In this document: positions 23,030-35,600 of the stretch, piece by piece
Numbering within the stretch: position 1 is the stretch's first letter
How the letters are laid out: every line of letters begins with the position of its first letter
Assembly (NCBI GenBank): GCA_025267735.1
Contig: CM046294.1
Span: forward strand, 1,770,001 to 1,834,000
From: Mactra quadrangularis
Lineage: Eukaryota > Mollusca > Bivalvia > Venerida > Mactridae
Direction of reading: 5' to 3'
DNA length: 64,000 nt
Made by a program: the position numbers and the translations under genes
Notes under the pieces: generated by a model
Told to the model about the DNA's origin: nothing
The model's input: only the letters and a program-made list of their open reading frames with translations
Database searches by the model: none

Positions 23030-23110
23030 TGACGTCACATAAACGATGACGCACTCGGAGCCTCTCTGAGTACTATATAAAGCTTAGTCTGGTTCCCGGT
23101 CTCGTATTCT
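23030..23110 (+). promoter_or_regulatory. CRE plus TATA promoter-like block, probable retroelement LTR
   Basis: A perfect CRE palindrome TGACGTCA at 23030-23037 is followed by GATGACGCA and by CTATATAAAG (TATA box, about 23072-23081). A primer-binding-site-like sequence lies about 650 bp downstream, so this is probably the U3/R of a 5' LTR. No matching 3' LTR could be found. Confidence 0.45.
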
Positions 23111-23725
23111 ACGCAATACTGAGTCTGGCACACACCAAAAATGGCGGCTTTTTAAGTGAGTCTTTTTTAATCTATCTATTTAGTAGGAGCAGGTAATCCA
23201 GGCTATATAAAGCTCCGCATTTTCGCGGCTCCCCATCAATCGTATCTCTAAACTTCACAAGCCAACTCTCATAGAGAAATTCTCTCGATAAGGAGCCAGC
23301 TCCCAGTTAAAATGGATAGATCTGCTGGGGTAATACCATAAACTTAAACTAGTATTTTTACAGTATAGTCACTAACCAGTCATTCTATAAATAGAAGTTG
23401 AAGATATCAGACCATTTGTGTACAGAATGCTAACCAGTGACATCCTTAATAATAAACATTGTTTCCTTATATGAGAAACTGGAAAGGTACCCCCACCCAC
23501 TTGACCTCTTATATAATTATACCTGTATTAGTATATAATAACTTGCCTGGCTTATAATCTAGGCCATATAATACATTTTTAGTGACTGGTACTTTCTTTT
23601 AGTCGTTACTCACCAGAGTCCCCTGTTTTAAAGGCTCATTCCCATGCCTACCTAGAAGATATACCACTCATTCATCCTTGCAAACTGTTCCCAGCCAAGA
23701 ACAGGGCACGGCCGGCAGAACAACA

Positions 23726-23815
23726 GGTGTCAGAAGTGTTGGATAAATTTGAACCACAAATAATAAGTTACACCACAACTACTGTCAGAAGTGTTGGATA
23801 AATTTGAACCACAAA
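23726..23815 (+). promoter_or_regulatory. tRNA-Leu-type primer binding site, duplicated
   Basis: GGTGTCAGAAGTG at 23726-23738 is complementary to the usual 3' end of animal tRNA-Leu (CACTTCTGACACC). A 33-bp stretch beginning TGTCAGAAGTGTTGG is repeated at 23783. It sits where the 5' LTR should end. Confidence 0.5.
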
Positions 23816-24892
23816 CAGTAAGTCTACACCACAAATGATGTCAGATTTGTCCATGAAATATTAATACAGAGAAACCATTTAGATGGTGCTCAAGTTTAGA
23901 TGTAACCTTTAAATAAAACGGGTATATATAAACCACATACATTTGTACCAGACCAGAAATCTATAGAGATCTATAACTCTGTAATACAAGCCTATATCCA
24001 AAGCTGTGACGGTGTCTATACTTACCAGTACTCATAGAAACAACAACAACATTGTTTTAAAGTCTGTGCAACATATATAGAGAAGACTGATTGATCACTG
24101 TTCTACTGTAAAAGGTAGCCACTTTGAAAGTAGAATAGTTTCAGCTTGAAAGGTTTAATTGGCTAGTTGGACCTGACAACCTGATTGGTGTGAAACATCC
24201 AAGTACCCACAGACTGTAAATTTGAATTACTTCCCCTGAAAAAGAAAATAAAAATCGATAGTTCAACAGAATTATCTCCCTTGAAAAGATACATGTAAAT
24301 ATTGATTGTAAATCAGTAAATTGTATTAAAATTTGTTTATAGATTTTGTACAACTGTATTTTACAGCAAAACCAATATATAACTGTAATGAAAACAAACG
24401 ATAGAGAATACAGAATTGGACATCAATGGAGAAGAGACCCAAAATGAGACAGTCATGACCAGTGAAAATTCTCATGACCGAAACCAACAAATTACCTATG
24501 ACAACCTAGATGAAAATCTGATCTTGTTAATTCTGTGAGCGATATGTCAGTCCATAAAACAAATATAGAAAAACGCCTTAAGGCAATATCTGAACAAATG
24601 TTAGAAAATCTACAATGTATAGCAAATGAAAGTAGAGAGACCAAACAAAGAGTGGCAAACATAGAAAGTTTTACAAAACTTTAATTGTCAATCCCAAAAC
24701 AATAATGGAATCCTTAGACCACCATATGAGCTGCACTCAGTTGGAGACACTCAATTACCTCCTAAGATAAACCAACCGGTACCAAGGCAATCAAATGTTA
24801 GTAGTACAGCAGTGAGTCCAGACCCAGAAATAGATTTTCCAAATATTGCATAGTCACAAAATACACCCGAGAACAAAAATCACTCAGTTAAA

Positions 24893-25250
24893 CTGAACTC
24901 CCCAAAATTTGATGGTAAAGATGATATATATGAATTTATGGATTCTTTCAAAATATGTTGCCAAATAAACAATTGGAACAGGAAGTTATAGAGAACAGGG
25001 ATTGTATTTAGCAAGTAGCCTGACCAATATTGCAAGGGGCATATTGACAGAATTATGCCTAAATGACAAGACTGATTATAGCACGCTTACCAAAAAATTA
25101 ATTGAGCGCTATGGATCCATAAATCAAACTGAAGTTTTTAAAACTCAACTAAGAAATATCTCTAGGAAAAGTGATGAGAGTATCTCAGAATTAGCCCAAA
25201 GAATAAAAAAACAAGTCTCATGGCTTACCCTGATTCTGGCTCCCAATGGA
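24893..25250 (+). pseudogene. Retroelement gag fragment
   Basis: Starts LNSPKFDGKDDIYEFMDSF and continues after a frameshift near 24985 as LYLASSLTNIARGILTEL, DYSTLTKKLIERYG, and DESISELAQRIKKQV. This is the usual Ty3/gypsy capsid pattern (P-F-G...W..F; L...L.G.A; F..QL.......E....LA..I). The nucleocapsid zinc knuckles are missing because the homology breaks at about 25250. An upstream piece (24540-24680, SVHKTNIEKRLKAISEQM) looks like a coiled-coil N-terminal gag region separated by stops. Not functional. Confidence 0.7.
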
Positions 25251-25259
25251 TATATACTG

Positions 25260-25890
25260 AAACGGGCAGGGGTTTAATACACATAATAACTACAGTTTGA
25301 AACCAAAAGTTACCTTGTAATTCATGTTTACATTTGCTGCGTTCCATTTTTCCCGTTTTGTGAGCATGACGCACGTCTCTAGCCATAAAGCACACAATGA
25401 CTAGTGTTCTGGGCAACACAAAGAACACATTAGCGCATATATGTAGGTTATGAACTAGGATTCTGAGCTCAAAATCAATGTTTGTTTATCCAGTATGTTC
25501 GTAACCAGTTTTCGCGACGTTCGCATATTTTGATCCTCTATATTCTAGTTAATATGTTTACTTCGATGTTAAATCCTAATCCTAGATGTGAATTAGTTAA
25601 TTCCTAACACTTTTGCTGAATGTTTATGTTTAAATCCAGTTATAACGCGAGTTTTTATCCATTTGTTACTTGCACATTTTGTCTTATGTCAGCGTTCCTG
25701 TCATTTTTACATTGAACCCTGGGAATTTGTTCCTACGCTGTACAGTCTTAAGGAACTATGTTTTCAACTAAAAGATTGTTTAGGGGCAAAATGAAGGTAT
25801 TACAGTCGTTGATTTAACTGTATTTTGTTGTTTAATAGTATTGGTAATTATTTTAGTCATTGGTCATATACAAATTGTTGTCTGCTTAAT
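25260..25890. other. Unrelated stretch interrupting gag and protease
   Basis: The coding similarity to gag stops near 25250 and protease begins near 25905. The sequence between has no coding character on the plus strand and no clear TIRs. It replaces the nucleocapsid and the N-terminal half of the protease including its catalytic Asp. Confidence 0.5.
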
Positions 25891-25904
25891 TATTTCATGG
25901 TTGG

Positions 25905-26130
25905 ATGAGCCGACCTGAAATATTTCCATTTCATGGGAAAATGTTAGGAGAAATAGGTGATACTGCCCCTTTCTATGGAAAAATTAAAGTGAAATTACAA
26001 TTGGGTAACCGAAAATTTGATATTTGGGTTTTAATAGCAGAAATTTCTGATGCCTTGATATTAGGCAGAGATTTTATCTTAGAACATAAATGTGACTTAG
26101 TGAACAGATACTGAAGATAATTGGAGAAAA
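25905..26130 (+). pseudogene. Retropepsin C-terminal half
   Basis: The frame reads KIKVKLQLGNRKFDIWVLIA then ISDALILGRDFILEHKCD. ILGRDFI matches the conserved (I/L)-L-G-x-D-F flap-side motif of retrotransposon aspartic proteases. The catalytic D-S/T-G motif, which should lie about 60 residues upstream, is lost in the interrupting stretch, so no active enzyme is possible. Confidence 0.65.
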
Positions 26131-26140
26131 ACTTTATTGC

Positions 26141-27945
26141 TTGTCAAATGTAAATGACTCACAGTCTTGTCGGAAAGCCCTCATTGAAAATGTAGAAATC
26201 CCTCCACACTCAGAAATGATTCTAACATGTAGAACCATAGACCCATTTAACCAAAACTATGTAAGCATCACAGAACCTACAGAAGTGTTCTCACAAAACC
26301 ATAACATTTTGATAGCTAGAGCTCTTGTTCAGCCAGATCAAGGTAACATCCTTCTCAGAGTTGCAAACATAGACAATACACCAGAATACCTATATAAAAT
26401 ACAGAAATGGCAACATTAGAAGAAACAGAATTACCACTAACAAATACAAACTGTTTCACAATAAATCGAACACAGTGTGACAATAACCAAAACGCTGACA
26501 CTATGCCAGATCATTTGACAGAATGCTATGAAAGATGTACAGTAAACTTAACAGATAAAGAAAAACAAAATTCTCATGACCTACTCATAAAATATCAGGA
26601 CATATTCTCAAAATCTGAAAATGATATAGGCTATACAAATTTAGTAGAATATACAATTGATACAGGTGACAGTAAACCAGTAAGGACTCAATCCTACAGT
26701 TTACCAAAAGTAAAACGTGAACAGGCAGAAAAAGAAATCCAAAAGTTACTTGATAATGATTTAATAGAACATTCACATACCCCATGGTTAAGTCCAGTTG
26801 TAATCATTCCAAAACGTGATCAAAAGTCAGTTAGAGTTTGTATTGATTTTCGAAAAGTTAATGCCCGTGTTAAATTTGATGCACATCCATTACCAAAAAT
26901 TGAGGAAGAAATAGAAGAAATTGAAGAGGAAAAAGATACTTTTCATCCATGGATTGTAAGTCTGCGTACCACCAAATCTCTATTACAGAGAAAGATAGAC
27001 CTAAATCAGCATTTAGCATAGGTAGTGAAACCTACCAATGGAAACGCATGCCCCCTTTCGGCATGGCCACATCACCCGCCGTATTCGAGCGTTTAATGGA
27101 ACTAGTTATGCATGGACTAACATATGAAATATGCCTTATATATCTTGATGACTTATTGTGCTACTCTAAAACATTTGATTATCATATCTTAAACGAATGT
27201 TCCAGAGGATCAGAGAAGCAAACCTTAAACTGAGTCCAGACAAACGTCAGTTTTTCCAAATATCATTAAGTTTCCTAGGACATCTTGTCTCAGAATCTGG
27301 TATCCAAGCTTGCCCTTAGCCTAAGAAATGCAAACTGATCTCAGAATGGCTAAGACCACAAAATGTTAGACAACTACGTTCTTGGTTAGGAATCTGTGGA
27401 TACTATAGAAAAATGGTGCCTCATTTTGCAACTATAGCCAAACCATTATACATACTAACTGAATCCAATCACTCTTCACTAGGGATGATGCTGCAGAAAA
27501 AGTCGTTCAGAGAGCTAAAAACCAAATTATGTTCACCTCCTATATTAGCTTTTCCAAATAAAACCTTACAATTCATTTTGGACACAGATGCTTCAAATTT
27601 TGCTATTGGTTCTGTACTAAGCCAGATACAAAATGACCAAGAGAAAGTTATAAGCTACTACTCAAAATGTTTTTTCTAAAGCAGAACGAAATTATTGTAC
27701 AACCCGTAAGGAGTTATTAGCTATAGTAGAATCAGTCAAACATTTTCACCATTATTTATATGGTAATATTTTCAAAGTATATACTGACCATGTATCTCTA
27801 CCATGGCTCCTCAATTTCAAAAACTGTGAAGGTCAATTAGCTCGTTGGCTAGAAATCCTTGGAACTAACCAATTTAACATAGAACACAGACCAGGTAGAT
27901 TACACAGCAATTCAGATTCCCTGAGCCGAAGACCATGTGTTGACA
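26141..27945 (+). pseudogene. Reverse transcriptase and RNase H, frameshifted
   Basis: After a spacer (26141-26640), RT begins with VRTQSYSLPKVKREQAEKEI, SPVVIIPKRD and CIDFRKVNARVKFDAHPLP. A frameshift near 26940 leads to DCKSAYHQISITEKDRPKSA, MPPFGMATSPAVFERLME and the YLDD active site (YxDD). A further shift near 27200 precedes the SFLGHLVS region and the connection domain (LRPQNVRQLRSWLGICGYYR, with stops). RNase H keeps LDTDASNFAIGSVLSQ, the TRKELLAIVE acidic residue, VYTDHVSLPWLL and HSNSDSLSRRP, so its four acidic catalytic positions are present across frames. At least three frameshifts make it inactive. Confidence 0.85.
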
Positions 27946-28092
27946 ATCTATGTCCATACTTTAAAAAGCCGAAGAAAATATGAACAAAATGTATAAAAGT
28001 GATATATCAGTAAATGTTACAAATACTAGACAAGATGTTTCATGCCCTGAAATCACATGCTTACAAGATGTTAGAAGATTGCTAGAGAAAAC

Positions 28093-28374
28093 CTAGGACA
28101 TACTGCCATAAACATGAAGTCAACTTATGACAAGGGAAAATATCACAATAACTATGAACTAGGAACTGCCGTTTGGTATTACCATGAAATAAGAAGGAAA
28201 AATCTTAGTCCCAAGTTACAGAATCACTGGACGGGACCGTACATTATTGTTAAAAGATGGGGCGATGTTTTATACGGAATCAAAGATAAACCAAATTCAC
28301 GTTTATTAGTAGTACACCATGATAAATTTAAAAAGTATAATGGAGATAATGCTCCAACTTGGTTTAATGCATAA
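28093..28374 (+). pseudogene. Integrase C-terminal domain
   Basis: The open frame has YDKGKYHNNYELGTAVWYY, then LQNHWTGPYIIVKR, DVLYGIKD and LLVVHHDKFKKY, the typical GPY/F-type module at the integrase C-terminus of Ty3/gypsy elements. It ends with a TAA at 28372-28374. The zinc-binding and DDE core domains that should precede it are deleted (27945-28093 is too short). Confidence 0.75.
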
Positions 28375-28379
28375 ATTGT

Positions 28380-28883
28380 TATGGATCAGCATTTCATACA
28401 ATATGGTATTGTTTTACACAATATGGTATTGTTTTACATAATTCTATAAATGGTACACATCTATAGATAATATACTGGTACAAAATAGAGTTCTTTCCCT
28501 TACCAGTAATCCTAAATCGATATTCCAGTATGTCTCACCTGTAATGGAATTCAAAATGTTTAATATATATGTACTAATCATATATTGTTTTTAGCAGTCA
28601 GCAGAAGTTTCAAAAATAAATTGATGCTAGTCACATATTACATCAAATGAAGAAACAGACCTGTTAGAGCCAGAACTTATAGTTACAAGTATCTGTCTAG
28701 AAACCAGAACTAAGAATTAAATTCCAGTAATTAAATGTAATTATGTTGAGAAAGACTAATATACTATTGTATAAGACGTTAGAAGGAATGACTTAAAATA
28801 CGAGAGATAAGCAGAATTCCGCTATTATTATGTATTGGAAAGTTATATCAAAACTTATCTGAACTTACCTTCATTTATTTCAG
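28380..28883. other. Gap between pol and the BTB ORF
   Basis: AT-rich and non-coding, with one short direct repeat (ACAATATGGTATTGTTTTAC, twice at about 28399-28438). It ends with a good splice acceptor TTCATTTATTTCAG at 28870-28883. Confidence 0.45.
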
Positions 28884-30093
28884 GCAAGAGTATGGCAATT
28901 CAAGCTTTGCCCTCACATAGAGAAGGCTTTTAAGAAAAGGACTAATGCCACTAGGCATGTAACCTTCAACCATCTGGGATTCTCATTCCAATACTGCCAC
29001 TGTCACAGATCCGTAAAGAGAAAAGATGCTCACCGATGTGATCCATGGACCAGTCCAACATTCAAACTTTTCCATAATGCCACAAAGTCAATTAGTAATG
29101 AGGCAGAAAAACTACTAAACAAACATGACATGGATACATACCTAACGACCTTTATAAAAAAAGAAGAAAAACCAAAAATTACCATGAAGAGTGTTATAAC
29201 CGTAGCTAAAAAGAAAGCTTCTCCACCACCACCTCAACCACCAACATAAGTCGATACGGCTACATTAGAGCACGATTTAGCTTTATCGGACCTAGAAGAG
29301 ATTGAGGAATTCCTTTTTCATGATTGCCCAGGGGACTTTAGTGAACCTGAAACAGAAACCAAAAAGAAATCAGCGGCAGAGGAACCTAAAGAAAAACATC
29401 CTAAAGAAAAGAAATCATTTGGAGTAAATCCTAATAAAGAGAAACCTAAAGAAAAGAAAACTGCTGAAGTAAATCTTAATGAAGAGAAATCCAGAAAAAG
29501 AAAATCCAATATAGAACCACAACAGAGAAAAGTAATTTTAATAGACAGATTGCCAAGTTTACAAAATTCCAAAACTAAGGACAGAAAAACATACCTCAAC
29601 AAATATTAGTACCACCTTAAATCCAGACAAATTATACCCTGTTTGTGATGATATATTGAATACTATGAATTTTAATATTAGCAGTACAAGAAAAGTAACA
29701 TCCTAAGAAGAAGTATTATATTCAGACACAGAGTCCATAAATGAAGATCCTGAACCAATTATGAATGATCAAGACAGGGATGTGGAAGTTATAGACAGCA
29801 CCCTACAATTGATTAAAAATCAGCAACAATCTTTTATCAGACTGAACGTCGGCGGAGTAGTTTTTAACACAAGTCTTGTCACCCTAAGAAACAGCCCTAA
29901 CTCCATCCTTGCTCATTTGGAAAATTCAGTCGTTAAACCTAGAGAAAACACCATCTTTATAGACAGAAGTGGCAAACATTTTGAATATCTTCTTAATTTC
30001 CTCAGAAACGATTGCTACATTCTAGATTCTCTTCTTCCATCTAACATCACATACCTGTATAAACTCTTCATTAAGCCTAATTCTACAATATAA
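28884..30093 (+). pseudogene. Third ORF of the retroelement or captured gene: Lys/Glu-rich protein ending in KCTD-type BTB/T1 domain
   Basis: A plus-strand frame starts after the acceptor at 28883 with a Cys/His-rich part (GFSFQYCHCHRSVKRKDAHR, CDPWTSPTFKL). It passes a TAA at 29247-29249, continues acidic (LSDLEEIEEFLFHD) and then KEK-rich, and stops at 29606. After a one-base shift it continues (ACC TTA frame, one TAA near 29706) into FIRLNVGGVVFNTSLVTLRN, NSILAHLENS, and FIDRSGKHFEYLLNFLRN. That last part is a clear BTB/T1 domain of the KCTD or K+ channel tetramerisation class (LNVGG-F-T-TL; DR--HFE-LLNFLR). The C-terminal 86 residues are intact. Its place between integrase and a purine tract is that of an envelope or accessory ORF in LTR elements; whether it belongs to the element or is a neighbouring host pseudogene is not settled. 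Confidence 0.65.
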
Positions 30094-30535
30094 CGAAACT
30101 AGTTCCAATATTACAAAAACAATGAAGAAAACTACACGTTTAAACTAAATGGATATATATCATCATGAGAACTTTCAAACCTCAGAAGTCACAGTATTTA
30201 TTTAAAAGTATTCTATATAAGTACAATTTATATCGCGCAACACATGAGTAATGCTATCTATTTAACAGTGATTTTATTTATTAATTATTGAACTTTTAAT
30301 CCTCGCGCAACATGTGACTTATAATTCTTATTCAACAGTGACTTTATCATAAACTTTGTTACAATTGTGACTTTGTAATAAATTGCATAGATCTTCTAAC
30401 TAAACGAACTTTAATACTGTCTATGATAATCTGCTAGAATGAGTTACATGTACTTGTTGCTCACGCTTTGTATTATTGTTAATCATTATTGTCAGTCAGC
30501 GTTTTATATTTTATACATTATTCTCTTAAGTATTA

Positions 30536-30549
30536 AAACAGGGAGACGT
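30536..30549 (+). promoter_or_regulatory. Possible polypurine tract
   Basis: AAAACAGGGAGACG is the only strong purine run after the retroelement ORFs and would mark the start of the 3' LTR. The sequence after it (TTATTATTTGGTG) has no match upstream, so this is tentative. Confidence 0.35.
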
Positions 30550-32680
30550 TATTATTTGGTGATAAGGGATCACCGATGTATTATAAGCCTCAACTATTAT
30601 TATTATTGCTGACTTTGACCTTATTATTGCTCATGAACTCTTGCAGGGAACTCGGTGTGAAAGTTGATTTTGAATGTCTGATTGGAGTCCCTGCGGGACA
30701 TACCTTTTACATGTTTTTTTATTATTAAGGCTTGACAGGTACTTTATTATAAGGCACCCGGGGTTTGGTGTGCTACCCCTTTTGTCTCCCGGATAAAGAT
30801 TGGTGTCAAAAGGTTTTTAGTTCTCTCCTTAATGACGTACCTCCATTCCATACAAATAAGCGGCGGAGTAAAAGCGTTAGTTTAGTTATGATCAGGACAG
30901 TTCGCAGACTCCTGAGTTCTGATATACCAATTATTTTGAGGCCAGACACGCTAGAAGTTTTAAATCATTGTGATATTAGGAAGCGACAGAGATACCTTTT
31001 AAACACTTGAAATATTCATATTTTATGTGCAATTGTTAATGAATTATATATTTAAATATTATAAAATTGTAAACTTAATACTGTAACAAGTGAGACCATT
31101 TCTTTGCAAATATTGTGTAATCTTGGTAAAAAAGACATAATCAGGCAAGAATTACAATGTAGGGTAATAGTCAGCCTCACCCTCTTTACCCTGATATGAC
31201 TCAAACCCAGATATGACTAGATTTGTGAACTTTTCTATTGCATTGATCGAGCTTTGACTTAGCACTTAATGCAAGGAAGTACTGTAGATTTAATGATGAG
31301 TGTATTTTCAAAGAGGATTTATTAAATAGCCCCTTTTTGTTGAGATTACATGAAGAACTTTGATGACAAGTTAATTTAGTGATAGCTTTATAATTTTGTT
31401 ATGAGATGATATGTTGTGTATATATGTGTGTATGTTGATTTTCTTTTATTGGTACTGAGGTTAGAAATATGTAGTAAATGATCAAATTGTGTCTCAACAC
31501 AGCTAAAATGATCCATTGTAGGTTTGTGTCAGGTTAAGATAAGTCTGAGTACACAAAGAGAAGACCTTTCTAAAAGTACCATATTAAAAGTAGAGATTGT
31601 AAAATACTTATATTTGTCATGTAATTATCTTGTTAAATGTAGTTACTTGTTTTAATTATTACCTTTTATATTTGCCGCATAAATGTTTGTTTAGATGCCA
31701 TTCCTTCCACCATCTCACTTTGGACTGCATCAGTCTGTTTATCCTTATCATACTCTTTCAAACATGAGGTACAGCCAATATCTATGGTAAAGATTAAATA
31801 AAGTGAAGGAATGTTTATTGCAATTGTTAATGCATGAATGTGTTTTATAAATGAGAGATGTTCAAGTTGTAAACATTATATTAGAATCATTATTTGATTC
31901 TGTTGTGAAACTTTAAAATATTATTGTTAGTTAAAATCTAGTGATTGAACCAATTATTAAGGTACTTAAACATTAATGATGCAACACTTTGACATAATCC
32001 TTAAACCTTGGTACAATATTTCATTATAAATAGTTGTGAGATCTGTTGTTTTAACCTTACCTTTGTTCTATGATGATGTGTTTTACCAGTCACCCATTCA
32101 TTGTGTTTATTTTTTCACATGTATAACAATTGTTCAATTTGTTGATTTTATTTGTGACCATCCCAAGACCAGTTAAGCACTTTACACTTTATTCAAAGAC
32201 TTCAGCACAGAACAGTGCTTTTGGTCATAGAACATAATTATGTACATATATACAAACAAGTAATAAATTACATCATACACAAATGTATAAACATGACTAC
32301 TAAAGCTAGACCCTAATTTCTTCCATAATAATTATAAATTATACTTGCTTGTCATTCTAATTCAGGGTCTGAATTCTTTTTGGCATGGTCTCGGCAACTC
32401 CCCTGGAGGATTTTTCTACTTACGGAAATTAACATTTAAGATCCTTATGATTTTTTGTTACGATCTTGATCACTCAAACGCTTGACTATGTAAATTAGGT
32501 TAACATACGGGTTACTTACCTGTCAGTCAAAATATCAATATCTGTCATACGGTATGACGCTATTAACAGTTTTCTTCTGGAAAACGATAAAAATCCACTG
32601 GAATGATGACATTTATTGCTTCCTTTAGCTGAATAAAGCCGTGATTTCGTCACTAAAACATCGAAGAACAATATACACAA
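30550..32680. other. AT-rich region, no gene recognised
   Basis: An 81-codon open frame at 30765-31010 has no recognisable domain and no splice context; it may lie in a diverged 3' LTR. The rest is low-complexity AT-rich DNA with a few AATAAA strings. Confidence 0.4.
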
Positions 32681-32689
32681 GAGCTCCGC

Positions 32690-35600
32690 TGGGCGGGGCA
32701 TTATACGCCCGTGTGCAGTCCATGCTGTGTTCTATCTCATATAAAGTCCCTGTGACCTTGACCAATGACCCCAGGATCTCAGAATAGGTCCCATTCTTAA
32801 CAGGAGGGCTATCCAAAGCAAAGATTTTGTGAACCTAGGTACAGCCATGGTTGATTTATCACCGACACAAAGTTTTCCCATACAAACTTCCAGTGACTTT
32901 GACCCTGGGGCCTCAGAACCAAAAGTTCTCGCCCTTGACCCAAAGAGTATTGATACATAAAATTTGGTGATCTTAGGTAAAGTTGGTTGTTGGACAAGGT
33001 TTTTCCTCATGATTTTTCTTTTGACTTTAACCTTTAACACAGGGACCTAAAACCAAAGGGGCATATGCTAGACATTAAGGCTACCCTTAAATAAGATTTG
33101 GAAAACCTACAATGTAGGTACAATTATTATTGAGTTACTGTCCGGAAAATGTTTCAATATGAATTAAGTCCCTGTGACCTTGACTTTTGTCCCTGGGGTT
33201 TCCAAATCAAAAGAGAACATCAAATACCAAAGAGCTATCAACACATTACATCTTGACAAATGGGCTGATCCACATAAAATTTGGTTAACCTAGGTACAAT
33301 CATTGTTTAGTTATTGTCCGAACAAGGATTGTCCAAATGATGCCCATGTGACCTAGATCTTTGACCCAGTTTTGACCCAAAACCAATTGGGAACATCCTT
33401 AACACATGGGCTACCCTCACATAAAATTTGGTGAACTAAATTCATTTTACTTATTAAATATAGCATTATTTCCATGGTCTGCCATTTTGACTTTGTTAAC
33501 ATATTGATTGAACATTTGAAGTCTCTGCTTGGTAATTTGATATCTTCTGGATGATGGTTTAAACTTGACCCAGGGGCCGCAAAATCAATAGGGAACATCC
33601 TTGACACATGGGCTACTCTCACATGAAATTTGGTGAACTTAAGTGCAGTCATTGTTGATTTACTACACATACAATGTTTTTCAATATGATGCCCCTGTGA
33701 CCTTGACCTTTGACCCAGGGGCCCTAAAACCAATAGAACATAACCATGACACATGGGCTACTCTCCTAAAAAAATTTAGTGAACCTAGGTACACTGGTTG
33801 TTCAGTTATTGTCTGGACAAGGTTTTTCCATATGATGCCTCTGTGACCTTGACCTTTGGATCTGGGGCCCCAAAACCTATTGGGAACATCCTTAACACAA
33901 GGGCTACATTCACATAAAATTTCATGAACCTAGGTACAGTCCTTGTTGAGTTATTGTCCAAACAAGGTTTTTCAATATGATGCCTCTGTGACCTTGACCT
34001 TTGACCCAGGAGCCCCAAAACCAAAAGGGCATATCCTTGACACAAGGGCTACCCTCACATAGACTTTAATGAACCTAGGTAAATTGGTGGTTCAGTTATT
34101 GCCTGGACAAAAGTTTCATTGTTTGCCATTTTGACTTTATAAACATATTGATAGAACATATGAAGTCACTGCTTGGTAATTTGATATCTTCTGGTTGAAG
34201 GTTTATACTTGACCCTGTTTCCCCAAAACTGATAAGGCACATCCTTGACACATGGTCTACTGTCACATGAAATTAGGTGAACTTAGGTACAGTCATTGTT
34301 GAGTAATTACCCAGACAATGTTTTTCAATGTGATGCCCCTGTGACCTTGACCTTTGACAAAGGCGCCCCAAAACCAATAGGGCATAACCTTGACACACGG
34401 GCTACTTTCATATAAAATTTAGTGAACCTAGGTACATTGGTTGTTCAGTTATTGTCTGGACAAGGTTTTTCCATATGATGCCTCCGTGACCTTGACCTTT
34501 GCGTCCGGGGCCCAAAAACCTATTGGGAACATCCTTGACAAAAGGGATACCTTCACATAAAATTTTGTGAATCTAGGTACAGTAGTTCATGAGTTATTGC
34601 CCAAACAAGGATTTTCAATATGATGCCCCTGTGACCTTGACCTTTGACCCAGGAGCCCCAAAACCATTAGGGCATAACCTTTACCCAAGGGCTACCCTCA
34701 CATAAAATTTGGAGAACCTAGGTACATTGGTGGTTCAGTTATTGTCTGGACAAGTGTTTCATTGTTTGCCGTTTTGACTTTATAAACATATTGATAGAAC
34801 ATTTGAAGTCACAGCTTGGTAATTTGATATCTTCTGGTTTAAGATTTAAACTTAACCCTGTTTTCCCAAAACTGATAAGGTACATCCTTGACACATGGGC
34901 TACTCTCACATGAAATTTGGTGAACTTTGGTACAATCATTGTTGAGAAATTATCCAGACAATGTTTTTCAATATGATGCCCCTGTGACCTTGACCTTTGA
35001 CCAAGGTGCCCCAAAACCAATAGGGCATAACCTTGACACATGGGCTACTTTCACGCCAAATTTAGTGAACCTAGGTACATTGGTTGTTCAGTTATTGTCT
35101 GGACAAGGTTTTTCCATATGATCCCTCTGTGACCTTGACCTTTGGGTCTGGGGCCCAAAAACCTATTGGGAACATCCTTCACACAAGGGCTACCTTCACA
35201 TAAAATTTTGTGAACCTAGGTACAGTAGTTGATGAGTTATTGTCCAAACAAGGATTTTCAATATGATGCCTCTGTGACCTTGACCTTTTACCCAGGAACC
35301 CCAAAACCAATAGGGCATAACCTTTACCCGAGGGCTACCCTCACATAAAATTTGGAGAACCTAGGTACATTGGTGGTTCAGTTATTGTCTGGACAAGTGT
35401 TTCATTGTTTGCCGTTTTGACTTTATAAACATATTGATAGAACATTTGAAGTCACAGCTTGGTAATTTGATATCTTCTGGTTTAAGATTTAAACTTAACC
35501 CTGTTTTCCCAAAACTGATAAGGTACATCCTTGACACATGGGCTACTCTCACATGAAATTTGGTGAACCTAGGTACAGTCATTAGTGAGTTATTACCCGG

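Larger units (their letters stand above)
23030..30549 (+). mobile_element. Decayed Ty3/gypsy-type LTR retroelement
   Basis: The order is promoter-like block, PBS, gag, protease, reverse transcriptase, RNase H, integrase C-terminus. PR-RT-RH-IN is the Ty3/gypsy order. The element is broken by several frameshifts and stops, an unrelated stretch between gag and protease (25260-25890), and loss of the integrase zinc finger and DDE core between RNase H and the integrase tail. A purine tract AAAACAGGGAGACG at 30536-30549 may be the polypurine tract. The two LTRs could not be aligned, so the outer limits are uncertain. Confidence 0.75.

Noticed and set aside
28884..30093. Intact host KCTD gene
   Set aside because: Two in-frame stops and a one-base shift interrupt the upstream part; only the last 110 codons are open.
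30765..31010. 81-codon frame after the retroelement
   Set aside because: No recognisable domain; position suggests LTR sequence.
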